NCBI GenBank assembly: GCA_016710625.1
Contig: JADJVK010000017.1
Span: 1 to 64,000 of the forward strand
Direction: 5' to 3'
Length of the DNA stretch: 64,000 bases
Source of the DNA: Saprospiraceae bacterium
GTDB taxonomy: Bacteria; Bacteroidota; Bacteroidia; Chitinophagales; Saprospiraceae
Part shown: positions 42,242-50,825 of the stretch, piece after piece
How positions within the stretch are numbered: the stretch's first letter is position 1
How the letters are laid out: every line of letters begins with the position of its first letter
Program-made: the position numbers and the translations under genes
Notes under the pieces: model-generated
Database searches by the model: none
Told to the model about the DNA's origin: nothing
What the model saw: only the letters and a program-made list of their open reading frames with translations

Positions 42242-42741
42242 ATACGATGGAAGATTCCACCAACGAAATTGTGATAAATTTATTAGGGACACCAGACATC
42301 GGACTATTGTTTTTAAATTTATTGGTGATGGCAATTTTGCCTGCCTTGGGAGAAGAGCTAGTTTTTCGTGGGGTAGTGCAACCAAATCTCATAAAGATGG
42401 TGAGCAATTACCATATTGCTATATGGATTACTGCTTTCATTTTTAGTGCAATTCATATGCAGTTTCAGGGATTTCTACCAAGAATGGTTTTGGGAGCTTT
42501 GTTGGGATATTTGAGTTTTTGGTCCAAAAATCTTTGGTTTCCCATTATTGCTCATTTCTTTAACAATGCAATTCAAGTGGTTGCTTTTTTTATTGTAAAA
42601 AAAAATAATTTAGAAATAGATTTAAATAATAATTTTGAATTTCCTATTTATATTTTAATAATTTCATTAATTTTATTTTTGGGAATAGGGTGGTACTTTT
42701 ACCGTTATTTTCTTCAAAACACTGAAGTTGAAATTGAATAA
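42226..42741 (+). CDS. CPBP-family intramembrane protease, catalytic half
   Basis: Carries the CPBP (Abi/CAAX-protease-like) motifs: GEELVFRGVVQP (EExxxR), FIFSAIHMQFQGFLPRMVLG (FxxxH) and IIAHFFNNAIQ (HxxxN). These Glu and His residues form the intramembrane active site. Four membrane helices follow the usual order. The first residues of this frame (MPQWMN...) belong to the loop after the N-terminal half. Family members process prenylated or other membrane proteins, or act in immunity to self-made peptides; the substrate is unknown here. Confidence 0.85.
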   Translation: MPQWMNTMEDSTNEIVINLLGTPDIGLLFLNLLVMAILPALGEELVFRGVVQPNLIKMVSNYHIAIWITAFIFSAIHMQFQGFLPRMVLGALLGYLSFWSKNLWFPIIAHFFNNAIQVVAFFIVKKNNLEIDLNNNFEFPIYILIISLILFLGIGWYFYRYFLQNTEVEIE

Positions 42742-42748
42742 TTAGTTT

Positions 42749-43582
42749 ATGCAAGAAGGATTGGCAAAAAGAGCTGGTACTGGAGTAATATTCGTCCTTG
42801 TGATGCTCTTTGGGCTTTATGGAGGGAGATATTCATTTGTTGCACTTTTTACCGTTGTGACTAGCCTTTGCCTATGGGAGTTCCTTAGCCTTTGTTTGCA
42901 TAATGAATCCAAAATTGATTTTTACAGAAAAATAATTGGAGTTGTTTTTGGGATGCTTCCGTTTGCTTTAGTGTCGATTTTGCAGCTGCAAACCTCTAGT
43001 GACTATATCAAACTTGGCATAGTTGTTCTTTTCCCCATCATATTCCTGACCTTTATTTTCGAACTTTTTGCGGATTCCAAACGCCCTTTTTTGAATATCG
43101 CCATTTTGATATTAGGGGCAATTTATATCGGCACTCCATTTTCACTATTATGTTATATCGCCTTTTATGAAGAATACTTTTATGCCAATACCGTTTTTGG
43201 CTTGTTAGTACTGACTTGGGCAAATGATACAGGTGCCTATTTAGCTGGTTCTAAATTCGGAAAACACAAGCTTTTCCCTCGTATTTCACCCAAAAAATCA
43301 TGGGAAGGTGCTATCGGCGGATTTATCGTTACCCTCTTAATTGCTTGGCTTATCAGCTATTATTTTAGAGAATTGAACTGGTGGAACTGGACAGTTATCG
43401 CCATGATTGTTTCAGTTTTTGGTCCACTTGGAGATTTGGTGGAGTCCATGTTGAAAAGAAGTATTGATGTGAAAGACTCTGGGAATCTGCTACCCGGTCA
43501 TGGTGGATTTTTAGATCGATTCGATGCCTTCATTTTCATGATGCCTTATGTGGCAGCTTATATCATTTGGGTTAGAGGATAA
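42749..43582 (+). CDS. cdsA: Phosphatidate cytidylyltransferase (CDP-diglyceride synthase)
   Basis: 277 residues, intact, with about seven to eight membrane helices. CdsA converts phosphatidic acid and CTP to CDP-diacylglycerol for phospholipid synthesis. The signature is present: TWANDTGAYLAGSKFGKHKLFPRISPKKSWEG and GDLVESMLKRSIDVKDSGNLLPGHGGFLDRFD. The CPBP protease gene ends 7 bases upstream and fdhD begins 9 bases downstream, so it is translated from the same transcript as the formate dehydrogenase accessory genes, presumably by chance clustering. Confidence 0.95.
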   Translation: MQEGLAKRAGTGVIFVLVMLFGLYGGRYSFVALFTVVTSLCLWEFLSLCLHNESKIDFYRKIIGVVFGMLPFALVSILQLQTSSDYIKLGIVVLFPIIFLTFIFELFADSKRPFLNIAILILGAIYIGTPFSLLCYIAFYEEYFYANTVFGLLVLTWANDTGAYLAGSKFGKHKLFPRISPKKSWEGAIGGFIVTLLIAWLISYYFRELNWWNWTVIAMIVSVFGPLGDLVESMLKRSIDVKDSGNLLPGHGGFLDRFDAFIFMMPYVAAYIIWVRG

Positions 43583-43591
43583 ATAATTTCC

Positions 43592-44389
43592 ATGAAAACC
43601 ATTTCTAAATATTCAGCAATAAAAATTTCAGAGAACCTCCTACAAAATATAGATGAATATTTGGTGGTGGAAGAGTCGTTATTAATCAACATCAATGGCA
43701 ACCCATTTACATTGACGATGCGATCTCCCGGTTTTGAAAAAGAACTAACCATTGGTTTGTTATTTACAGAAAAAATTATTGAAAAAAATACGCTATACGA
43801 ATATTTTGTAGTCGAAAAAAGAAATGGCATCATCACTGCAGTCAATGTTTTAATTGATAAAATTTATTTGAAAAAAGAATTGTTGGATAAGCGAAACTTG
43901 CTTTCAGTTTCGTCCTGCGGAATCTGTGGGAAAACCGAACTAAATGACCAACTAGATTGCCAAAATCCTATTGAATCCAATCTGCAAATTACTGCTACTC
44001 AGCTTTTACTTTTTTTTGATATCATGAAAAAAAATCAAGTGCTTTTCAGTAATACTAGTGGTTGTCATGCAGCAGCATTGATGGATGTGGAAGGAAATTT
44101 AATTGCTATTATGGAAGATATTGGCAGACATAATGCGGTGGATAAAGTAATTGGGGACACAATAATTCGAGGAATTGAAAAAAATGATTTAATTTTACTG
44201 GTCAGTGGTCGAGTTTCTTACGAGATTGTAACAAAATCCTACATTGCTGGTTTTCCTATTTTGGCTGCCATTTCTGCTCCATCTTCGTTGGCTGTAGATT
44301 TATCGGCAGATATGGGGATAACACTTTTGGGTTTTTGTCGAGAGAACAGAGTTACTTGCTATACTCATAATGAACGAATAATCATATAG
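43592..44389 (+). CDS. fdhD: Formate dehydrogenase sulfurtransferase FdhD
   Basis: 265 residues, intact. FdhD passes sulfur from a cysteine desulfurase to the molybdenum cofactor of formate dehydrogenase, without which the enzyme is inactive. The catalytic CxxC pair is Cys109/Cys112 in SSCGICGKTEL. Other family blocks are RSPGFEKELTIGLLFTE, TSGCHAAALMD, EDIGRHNAVDKVIG, SGRVSYEIVTKS and ISAPSSLAVDLSADMGITLLGFCR. It is followed two bases later by the diaphorase gene, and its target enzyme is encoded at 32399-35143. Confidence 0.95.
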   Translation: MKTISKYSAIKISENLLQNIDEYLVVEESLLININGNPFTLTMRSPGFEKELTIGLLFTEKIIEKNTLYEYFVVEKRNGIITAVNVLIDKIYLKKELLDKRNLLSVSSCGICGKTELNDQLDCQNPIESNLQITATQLLLFFDIMKKNQVLFSNTSGCHAAALMDVEGNLIAIMEDIGRHNAVDKVIGDTIIRGIEKNDLILLVSGRVSYEIVTKSYIAGFPILAAISAPSSLAVDLSADMGITLLGFCRENRVTCYTHNERIII

Positions 44390-44391
44390 TT

Positions 44392-46038
44392 ATGTCAAAG
44401 AATTTAAGTGAATTATCAGGAAGAAAAGGATTGGTAGATAATCTTTTTGAAAGAATCGGAGAATTATCTAAAGATAATGGTTCGCCATCCACCACTGATT
44501 TGGAAACTTTAGCGAATGAATTTCTGATAGGGAAAGCCAATACCTATGGCACCATGTCGTTTTATGATTTTACGAAGCCAGAAAATAAAAACAAAAAAGT
44601 ATATATCTGCAATGGTTCTGCCTGTCTTTGTGCTGGAAAACAGCCTGCTGTCAAAGAAAAATTATTAGAATTCTATCCTGAAAATGAAATTGGACACATG
44701 ACATGTTTGGGAAGGTGTCATGAAAATGCCGCTTTTAATATTGATGGCAACAATTACTCTGGTAATGATATTCAGCATATCAATGAAATTAGCAGATACC
44801 AACAAAAAACACATGAAAAATATAAGGTAGGGGGCAATAAAATGGTGCTTACCCAGCCTGACAAAGGCATTAGCCATTTTGTGGATTTGCTAAAAAAAGC
44901 GATACAGACACCCAAAGAAACCTTGTTAGCAGATTTGAAATTATCGGGATTAAGAGGAAGGGGTGGAGCAGGATTTCCAATGGCGATGAAATGGGAATTT
45001 TGTATGAAAGAGGAAAATGATACAAAATTTATTATCTGCAATGCGGATGAAGGTGACCCTGGAGCATATTCTGACCGATATTTATTGGAGCAAGCTCCCT
45101 TTTCAGTTTTGTTTGGTATGATGGTTGGTGGATTTATTATGGGAGCAAAATGGGGTGTTGTGTACATCCGAGCTGAATATCCGGAGGCGACCAACATAAC
45201 TCAAGAAGCCATTGACACTTTAAGAGATTTGAAATTATTAGGAACGAATATATTAGATAGTGGTTTTGATTTTGATTTTAAAATCATCAAAGCTCAAGGT
45301 GCATATATCTGTGGCGAGGAAACAGCATTGATCAATTCCATCGAAGGGCAAAGACCAGAGGTGAGAACCAGACCACCATTTCCTGCTCAGAAAGGGTTGT
45401 TCAATAAGCCAACCACCGTCAATAATGTTGAAACTTTAGCATCCGTAATGTGGATTGTTGAAAACGGTGGTGCAGCCTACAAGAAATTGGGAACAGAGAA
45501 ATCCAGTGGCACAAAGTTGGTTTCCTTGGACTCGTTTTTTAAAAATCCTGGAATTTATGAGGTAGAAATGGGAACTCCTCTATCGACTGTCATCAATGAA
45601 ATGGGGGGAGGATTCAAAGAGCCTGTCAAAGCGATGCATATTGGCGGACCATTAGGTGGCATTGTCCCAGTAAGCAAAATAGATTCCTTAAATATTGATT
45701 TTGAATCTTTTGCACAAAGTGGCTTCATGTTGGGTCATGCTTCAGTAGTTTGTATTCCATCGAAATTTCCAATGATTCAATATTTGGAGCATTTAATGGA
45801 ATTTGCAGCTTATGAGAGCTGTGGAAAATGTTTCCCTTGCAGATTAGGAACCACTAGGGGACAGGAATTATTCCATAAAGCCATTCATGAAAACTACAAA
45901 ATCAACAAAGAATTACTATTTGATTTGTTAGATGCCCTCCAAAAAGGTTCCCTCTGTGCCCATGGCGGCGGAATTCCATTACCTGTTAGAAATGCTTTTG
46001 AATTTTTTGGGGAGGAATTAGCAGATTATATGGAGTAA
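44392..46038 (+). CDS. Fused NuoE-NuoF-like diaphorase of formate dehydrogenase
   Basis: 548 residues, intact. Residues about 15-135 are a NuoE-like (24-kDa) thioredoxin-fold 2Fe-2S domain with Cys73/Cys78 and Cys105/Cys109. Residues about 160-548 are NuoF-like (51-kDa): FMN/NADH site LRGRGGAGFPMAMKW, NADEGDPGAYSDR, GAYICGEETALINSIEG, and the 4Fe-4S ligands SCGKCFPCR plus SLCAHG. This equals FdsG+FdsB (gamma and beta subunits) of NAD-dependent formate dehydrogenases joined in one chain. It would take electrons from the alpha subunit (32399-35143) and reduce NAD+, or run in reverse. It starts two bases after fdhD. A complex I or hydrogenase origin is less likely given fdhD. Confidence 0.9.
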   Translation: MSKNLSELSGRKGLVDNLFERIGELSKDNGSPSTTDLETLANEFLIGKANTYGTMSFYDFTKPENKNKKVYICNGSACLCAGKQPAVKEKLLEFYPENEIGHMTCLGRCHENAAFNIDGNNYSGNDIQHINEISRYQQKTHEKYKVGGNKMVLTQPDKGISHFVDLLKKAIQTPKETLLADLKLSGLRGRGGAGFPMAMKWEFCMKEENDTKFIICNADEGDPGAYSDRYLLEQAPFSVLFGMMVGGFIMGAKWGVVYIRAEYPEATNITQEAIDTLRDLKLLGTNILDSGFDFDFKIIKAQGAYICGEETALINSIEGQRPEVRTRPPFPAQKGLFNKPTTVNNVETLASVMWIVENGGAAYKKLGTEKSSGTKLVSLDSFFKNPGIYEVEMGTPLSTVINEMGGGFKEPVKAMHIGGPLGGIVPVSKIDSLNIDFESFAQSGFMLGHASVVCIPSKFPMIQYLEHLMEFAAYESCGKCFPCRLGTTRGQELFHKAIHENYKINKELLFDLLDALQKGSLCAHGGGIPLPVRNAFEFFGEELADYME

Positions 46039-46040
46039 GG

Positions 46041-46095
46041 AGTTGTTGGAGTTGATTTAGTTGTAGGAGATGTGGTAGTTGTTGGAGTTGATTTA
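46041..46095. repeat. 36-bp-period direct repeat
   Basis: The 19-mer AGTTGTTGGAGTTGATTTA occurs at 46041-46059 and again at 46077-46095. More diverged GTTG-rich units follow to about 46130. The complementary-looking CAACTCAAT units at 47758-47783 suggest one dispersed simple-repeat family. Confidence 0.6.
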
Positions 46096-46479
46096 TTTGT
46101 TATAGTTGTAATATTTGTTTAAGTTGTTGCTATTGTGGCTTCATTTAAATTGTTTTTAAGTAATAAATCATTTATTATGAATTTATTATAGGAGTAATTT
46201 GAAAACTAACTCAATTAAAAATTACCCCAAATTTCAAATATAATATCATTGTTTTTTGTTTGATTGCTATATATGTTCTTTCTTAAAAAGTAATCTTTTA
46301 TCCAATAAATAAGGTGGTTTATTGACATTGAAATTTAATTTAATTGAAAATATCCTTTTGATTTGTGATAATATGAAAGTAGCTAATGTATTGATAATTA
46401 GTATGCTGTAGTATTGATATATGAGATTTTAACTTATTTTTGTTCATGTTTTTCCTAGCTTGATCTAAAAATATGATTT
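46096..46479 (+). promoter_or_regulatory. Gene-free stretch with promoter of 46480 gene
   Basis: AT-rich, no coding signal. TTG at 46414-46416, an 18-base spacer and TATTTTTG at 46435-46442 form a probable promoter about 38 bases before the esterase start. Nothing else was seen. Confidence 0.45.
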
Positions 46480-47655
46480 ATGAAAGGTTCATTTCTTCTA
46501 ATACTTCTTTTTCAATCGGTCATGAGTTTTGCACAACAGAAAATTGTTGCAAAGATAAAAGTAGATAGTGTAGATAGAGAATTTATTGTTGTGAAACCAA
46601 GTGGGGCGGCTCCTGTTGGCGGATATCCTGTTGTTTTTATGTTTCATGGAACCAGTGGGGATGGAGAAAAATTTTATAATATTTCGGGTTGGAAGGAAAA
46701 AGGAGAAGCTGAAAAATTTATTACTATTTTTCCATCTTCGCTAGCTTATTGTGTTCTAAATGAGGCGGGGCAGAAAATATATACCACTAAATGGAATTGT
46801 GCAGATTTGGTTGAAAACCAATGTAAGGATCTAAACCAGGATTTGAAAGACGATGTGAAATTTGTCAGAAAAATGGTGGATACCATCAAAGCTACTTTCA
46901 ATGTAAATCCCAAAAAGTTTTTTGCCTCTGGATTTTCGAATGGCTCTGTATTTACGTTTAAATTGGCGATGGATGCCCCAGATATTTTTGAAGCAGTAGC
47001 CACAGCTTCAGGTCCATTGTTGAGTTTGGATTCCTTGAAGCCAGCGAAGACGGTAAGGATTTGGAATACTTTAGGGACGGACGACCCTTTGTTTGAAGAC
47101 TATTTAGGAGTTTCTCCCCTTCCTTTCGGTGGTGATTCGATTCTAACTTATTACAATTCCTTAATTAATAGAGTTTTAGGTTGCGAAGGGCTGTCAAATA
47201 ATTACAATAAGTTTTATTCTCCCATTACAAACACTTTTGTCTATCAAACACCCTTAGCAGGAAATCCAAATACTATATACATGTTTACATTGATGAAAGG
47301 ATTAACCCATGAATATCCAAATGGTGTCAATTATCCAATAGTGGGTGCAGATATTTTTTGGAATTTTTTCAATAAAACACTCATTTTAGAAAATTCAGAT
47401 ATCTCTACAAATTCCATATTAAAATGTTATCCCAATCCATCTCAAAATGAAATATATCTAGAATTCGGCAGCTCGGTAGAGGGTGAAAGTGTTGATATTC
47501 AAGTTGTTGATGTTTTTGGCAAATTGGTTTTTAGCCAAAAAAATATCAACCACCACCTATTTATATTAAAGAAAGAGAGCATAGGAATTGGTGTTTTTGG
47601 AGTTAAATGTACCATTGGGAACAAAGTTTTTTCAAATAAAATTATTTTCAATTAA
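46480..47655 (+). CDS. Secreted PHB-depolymerase/feruloyl-esterase-like hydrolase with T9SS domain
   Basis: 391 residues, intact. Signal peptide 1-18 (ends SFAQ). The alpha/beta-hydrolase fold (about 25-300) has the oxyanion-hole region VVFMFHGTSGDGEKFY, nucleophile Ser153 in GFSNGS, an aspartate in GTDDPLF (about 200) and His in GLTHEYP (about 272). This order is like LpqC/type 1 extracellular polyhydroxyalkanoate depolymerases and feruloyl esterases. The last 80 residues are a type A T9SS sorting domain (CYPNPSQNEIYLEF, IQVVDVFGKLVFSQ). It probably hydrolyses an ester polymer outside the cell; which one cannot be decided from sequence. Confidence 0.8.
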   Translation: MKGSFLLILLFQSVMSFAQQKIVAKIKVDSVDREFIVVKPSGAAPVGGYPVVFMFHGTSGDGEKFYNISGWKEKGEAEKFITIFPSSLAYCVLNEAGQKIYTTKWNCADLVENQCKDLNQDLKDDVKFVRKMVDTIKATFNVNPKKFFASGFSNGSVFTFKLAMDAPDIFEAVATASGPLLSLDSLKPAKTVRIWNTLGTDDPLFEDYLGVSPLPFGGDSILTYYNSLINRVLGCEGLSNNYNKFYSPITNTFVYQTPLAGNPNTIYMFTLMKGLTHEYPNGVNYPIVGADIFWNFFNKTLILENSDISTNSILKCYPNPSQNEIYLEFGSSVEGESVDIQVVDVFGKLVFSQKNINHHLFILKKESIGIGVFGVKCTIGNKVFSNKIIFN

Positions 47656-47689
47656 ATATTTTTTTCAAATCCCCTCCCGTTCCGAATTA

Positions 47690-47790
47690 TCGGAATTTCG
47701 GGACCCCCGAATTCACCGAATTCTCCAAATCAACAACTTAACAAATCCTCAAATCAACCAACTCAATCAACTCAATCAACTACCATTTTC
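47690..47790. repeat. Palindromes and CAACTCAAT simple repeats
   Basis: TTCCGA-atta-TCGGAA (47690-47705) and TTCGGG/CCCGAA (47707-47721), then a CAACTCAAT/CAACTCAATCAACT simple-sequence tract (about 47758-47783) that runs into the end of the minus-strand gene. They lie between convergent genes, so the hairpins may also end transcripts. Confidence 0.5.
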
Positions 47791-49229
47791 CCTTGTGTCA
47801 ATATGCCATTCTTATCGGTTATTTTGAAGAAATAAAGCCCATTTTGCAATTGATTTCTTTTGAAATTCAATCGATTATCTGTGAATTTCTCCTTTCTGAG
47901 TTGTCTTCCTTGTAGGTCGTATAGCTCAAATACTTTTTCGTCAATGTTGTTTCCTTCCCATTCAATTACCGTTTCTTGAGAGAATGGATTTGGGTAAATT
48001 CTTAAATTCGATGTGTTGATTTCTGGAATTTCAGTGATGGTTATAAAATTTTTGCCAATTGTATGTATGGTAGTATTGGTGAGAATTGGGCTGTTATAAT
48101 CGAAATAAATAGCCGCTCTGTTTTTGATTTCAGTACCCAGAGGTAAGTCTTTCCTTTGAGCAATCGTAAATTTCACAAAGCCAATACTTCCTGATTTATT
48201 TATGTTGCTATCGGGCAAAGCAATGGCACTAAATAGAAATTCTATAATTCCGTTATCAAAAATTCGATAACTGTATGGATGGCTGCTAGCTCCACCTACA
48301 AAAGAAGTTGGATCCAAATGTGTAGATAAGGTATCGTGGATTCTCACAGTGAATGCCGTGTCCGTCCCCGTATTTTGAAATCGAATCAAATATTCAATCT
48401 GTTGATTTTGTTCTACGAAATGGGATTTGCCATACCCTGTCGGAAACCCTTGTTTGTCATTCGGGTCATAACTTCCTCTATTTTGCTGACAATCAATATC
48501 AATGAAAGGGTCGGCATCATCTTGATGAAATTGATTCACAAAACCCAAACTAACGGGTCCTACCCCACAATTTTCAATGGTAACCGATGGTTTACTGCTG
48601 CCGGGGTGACCCACACTTTGAGCGGCTTCTAATCGGTAAGTTCTGCCAAAAACGGGCATATTGAATCGAAGGGACTCATTTGCACCCAACTGAAATGGTT
48701 TTTGCATCATGATAATTTCGTCTTCCACCACAATGTATTCGCTTTGTTGCAACATGGGGCTATTGCTTGCATTTTTAATTTCAAATTGAATGGAATCTCC
48801 CAAACATTGTCCACTTACTCTGATGCGACTGCCGTCCCATCCATTGGTGGGTAAGCAAAGGGAGTCTGGAAAAATATGTGCTTCTGTGCAATGAGTTTGT
48901 CCAAGTAAAGTGGAATCGCAATCCAAATAGGTAACTATTTGAAAATCACCACAATCACTAATTGGGATGTCCCCCAAATCATAGCGTAATATATTGCCTA
49001 GTTGGCTACTCAGTGGTCTGGTGCTCGACACATATTTCAGCCACTTATCCAATTTTACCTCTACATAGGCATCTTTTGCTACGGCAGTTCCTTGGTTGCA
49101 ATAATGCACGGAATAGGTATTGTTAAAGCATCTTCTTAAAATGGGAGTGGAAATATCTACTTCTAAATAAGGGCATTCAACTATTGTTTGCAAACCTATA
49201 TCAATTTTTACTGTATCAAAATACTTCAA
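47772..49229 (-). CDS. DUF7619-type T9SS cargo, C-terminal part (gene 47772-50569)
   Basis: 485 residues. A Cys-rich region (about 15-230) with beta-sandwich repeats is followed by the block GSYDPNDKQGFPTGYG and IEYLIRFQNTGTDTAFTVRIHDTL, typical of the DUF7619/DUF11-like repeat before T9SS tails. The KNRAAIYFDYNSPILTNTTIHTI segment closes that domain. The last 75 residues are a type A T9SS sorting domain (IYPNPFSQETVIEW, FELYDLQGRQLRKE, NGLYFFKITDKNG). The reading continues upstream through 49230-50569 with several slips; this ATG is internal. The whole protein (about 930 residues) is a secreted surface protein of unknown function. Confidence 0.75.
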   Translation of the reverse strand: MKYFDTVKIDIGLQTIVECPYLEVDISTPILRRCFNNTYSVHYCNQGTAVAKDAYVEVKLDKWLKYVSSTRPLSSQLGNILRYDLGDIPISDCGDFQIVTYLDCDSTLLGQTHCTEAHIFPDSLCLPTNGWDGSRIRVSGQCLGDSIQFEIKNASNSPMLQQSEYIVVEDEIIMMQKPFQLGANESLRFNMPVFGRTYRLEAAQSVGHPGSSKPSVTIENCGVGPVSLGFVNQFHQDDADPFIDIDCQQNRGSYDPNDKQGFPTGYGKSHFVEQNQQIEYLIRFQNTGTDTAFTVRIHDTLSTHLDPTSFVGGASSHPYSYRIFDNGIIEFLFSAIALPDSNINKSGSIGFVKFTIAQRKDLPLGTEIKNRAAIYFDYNSPILTNTTIHTIGKNFITITEIPEINTSNLRIYPNPFSQETVIEWEGNNIDEKVFELYDLQGRQLRKEKFTDNRLNFKRNQLQNGLYFFKITDKNGILTQGKMVVD

Positions 49230-49891
49230 GTGATTAATTTCTATTGAATCTAAACATAATTTTATATAATTTGAATATGGTTTTTTTGACTTTGTAGAAT
49301 ATATTTTCCAGTATCAAGGTTTCCAAAATTTTATCTTTTGAGCTACTAAAATAGCTTTTTTATTATTTTTATCAGCTATTTCAATAACTCGATTTGGTCT
49401 AAATGATTCATTTGGAGAATATTGACAATTAAGATCATCGTCATTGAAAAATCTTGTTTGTATTTCATTTGATTGCAAAGTACAATACAAAGTAGTTTTG
49501 CAACAACTCCATTTTTTACCATATCTATCAGAATAGAACCCTGTGATAATTAGATAATCATCATAATATTTTAGTCTAAAATTGGATTGATTTTAAGAAT
49601 ATCTTTATTATAACCTGAATAAATAATATCTTGGTTTTTATCAAGTATTATTATATATGGAATTTTACCAATATAATTATAAAATGTATTTAAAGCTATA
49701 AACGTATAATCATTTGTTTTTCTTACAATTGACCACGATGAAATTATTGGATTAACATTATGGGGCAAATTTTTAGTAAAAATTATATTACCATTTTTAT
49801 CTAATTTTGAAATATATAATTTATCATCTTCATTTGAAAAAATTATATGAATAGTTGAATCTTGTTCAACAAAAAAAGTTTAAAATTGCAT
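49230..49891 (-). pseudogene. Middle of the DUF7619-type gene, in several frames
   Basis: Coding continues here on the minus strand in changing frames. Near the left, FRPNRVIEIADKNNKKAILVAQKI; at 49571-49768, NVNPIISSWSIVRKTNDYTFIALNTFYNYIGKIPYIIILDKNQDIIYSGYNKD; near 49800, TIHIIFSNEDDKLYISKLDKNGNI. These are short propeller-like 'LDKNGNI' repeats matching those of the N-terminal part. Slips are near 49880, 49580, 49310 and 49230. Confidence 0.6.
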
Positions 49892-50569
49892 TTATTTTAC
49901 TATTAGATTTTGGTGAAAATAATTATTATTCCATATTAATTGACCATTATAATTAAATTTTGCAATTCCCTCTACATAATTTGAATCTTTTAGGACTATT
50001 ACATCATTTGTTTGAAATTTAATAAAATCAAAATAAAATAAACCATTATTGAAGCCATAAATCTGATTTATTTTTTCACCATTTTTGCCAATTGAAAATA
50101 TTGTATCTGGATAAATATATGGGCATATATTAAATTGATTGTCATCGTAAATTATATTTTTTGATAATTTACATTTGTTATATTCTTTTAATAAACTAAC
50201 TAAGCCATTATTATCAAGTTTATATAACTGAGCTTTATCTTCAGTTTGTGAATATAATAATATTTGGTGTTCATTATCAATAAATCTATATTTTGTTGCA
50301 AAACCTTTATTATTAAATAATTTCTTTTTACTAATTTGATTACCTAAATTATCTAATTCAATTAAATAAATTATTGAATCGGTTGATGTGTATTCGTATG
50401 AAATTATTCCTATATTATTATTGAATTTGAATGATGTTAACATAAGTTTTTCATTTCCAAAATCCTTCACCCACCCCTGTCCATTCGAAACGGAAATGCC
50501 TATAAACCAAAGGCACAGAACTAATAAGATGCTTTTTGAAATGCTAGTGAATGAGCTATTATTTTTCAT
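49892..50569 (-). CDS. DUF7619-type T9SS cargo, N-terminal part
   Basis: 225 residues. Signal peptide to about residue 31 (ISVSNGQ), then beta-propeller-like repeats with the recurring 'x-x-L-D-N-x-G' turn: IYLIELDNLGNQISKKK, AQLYKLDNNGLVSLLKE, IFSIGKNGEKINQIYG, IAKFNYNGQLIWNN. Repeats of this type occur in secreted Bacteroidota proteins that also carry DUF7619 and a sorting domain, which fits the downstream pieces. The stop at 49892-49894 is followed by more of the same protein in another frame. The upstream region is strongly AT-rich and shared with the divergent gene at 50826. Confidence 0.65.
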   Translation of the reverse strand: MKNNSSFTSISKSILLVLCLWFIGISVSNGQGWVKDFGNEKLMLTSFKFNNNIGIISYEYTSTDSIIYLIELDNLGNQISKKKLFNNKGFATKYRFIDNEHQILLYSQTEDKAQLYKLDNNGLVSLLKEYNKCKLSKNIIYDDNQFNICPYIYPDTIFSIGKNGEKINQIYGFNNGLFYFDFIKFQTNDVIVLKDSNYVEGIAKFNYNGQLIWNNNYFHQNLIVK

Positions 50570-50825
50570 ATTTTAGGTGTTTATTTACTTTTTAATTGAA
50601 TTTGATTCAAAGTTAAGATTGCCTATTGCGGCAAACAATAACAAATAAAAGCATTTGTCAATAAATAATTATTAATAAATTAATTTAAATAATTAAAATA
50701 CAATAGCTTATATAATTTATTTGTCAATAAAAAGCTTTTAATTATTTTATAATTTTTAGCAATAATTTTATAAATTTGTTATCAAATTTAATATAGAATT
50801 GAAATTTACAACAATAACAGCCAAA

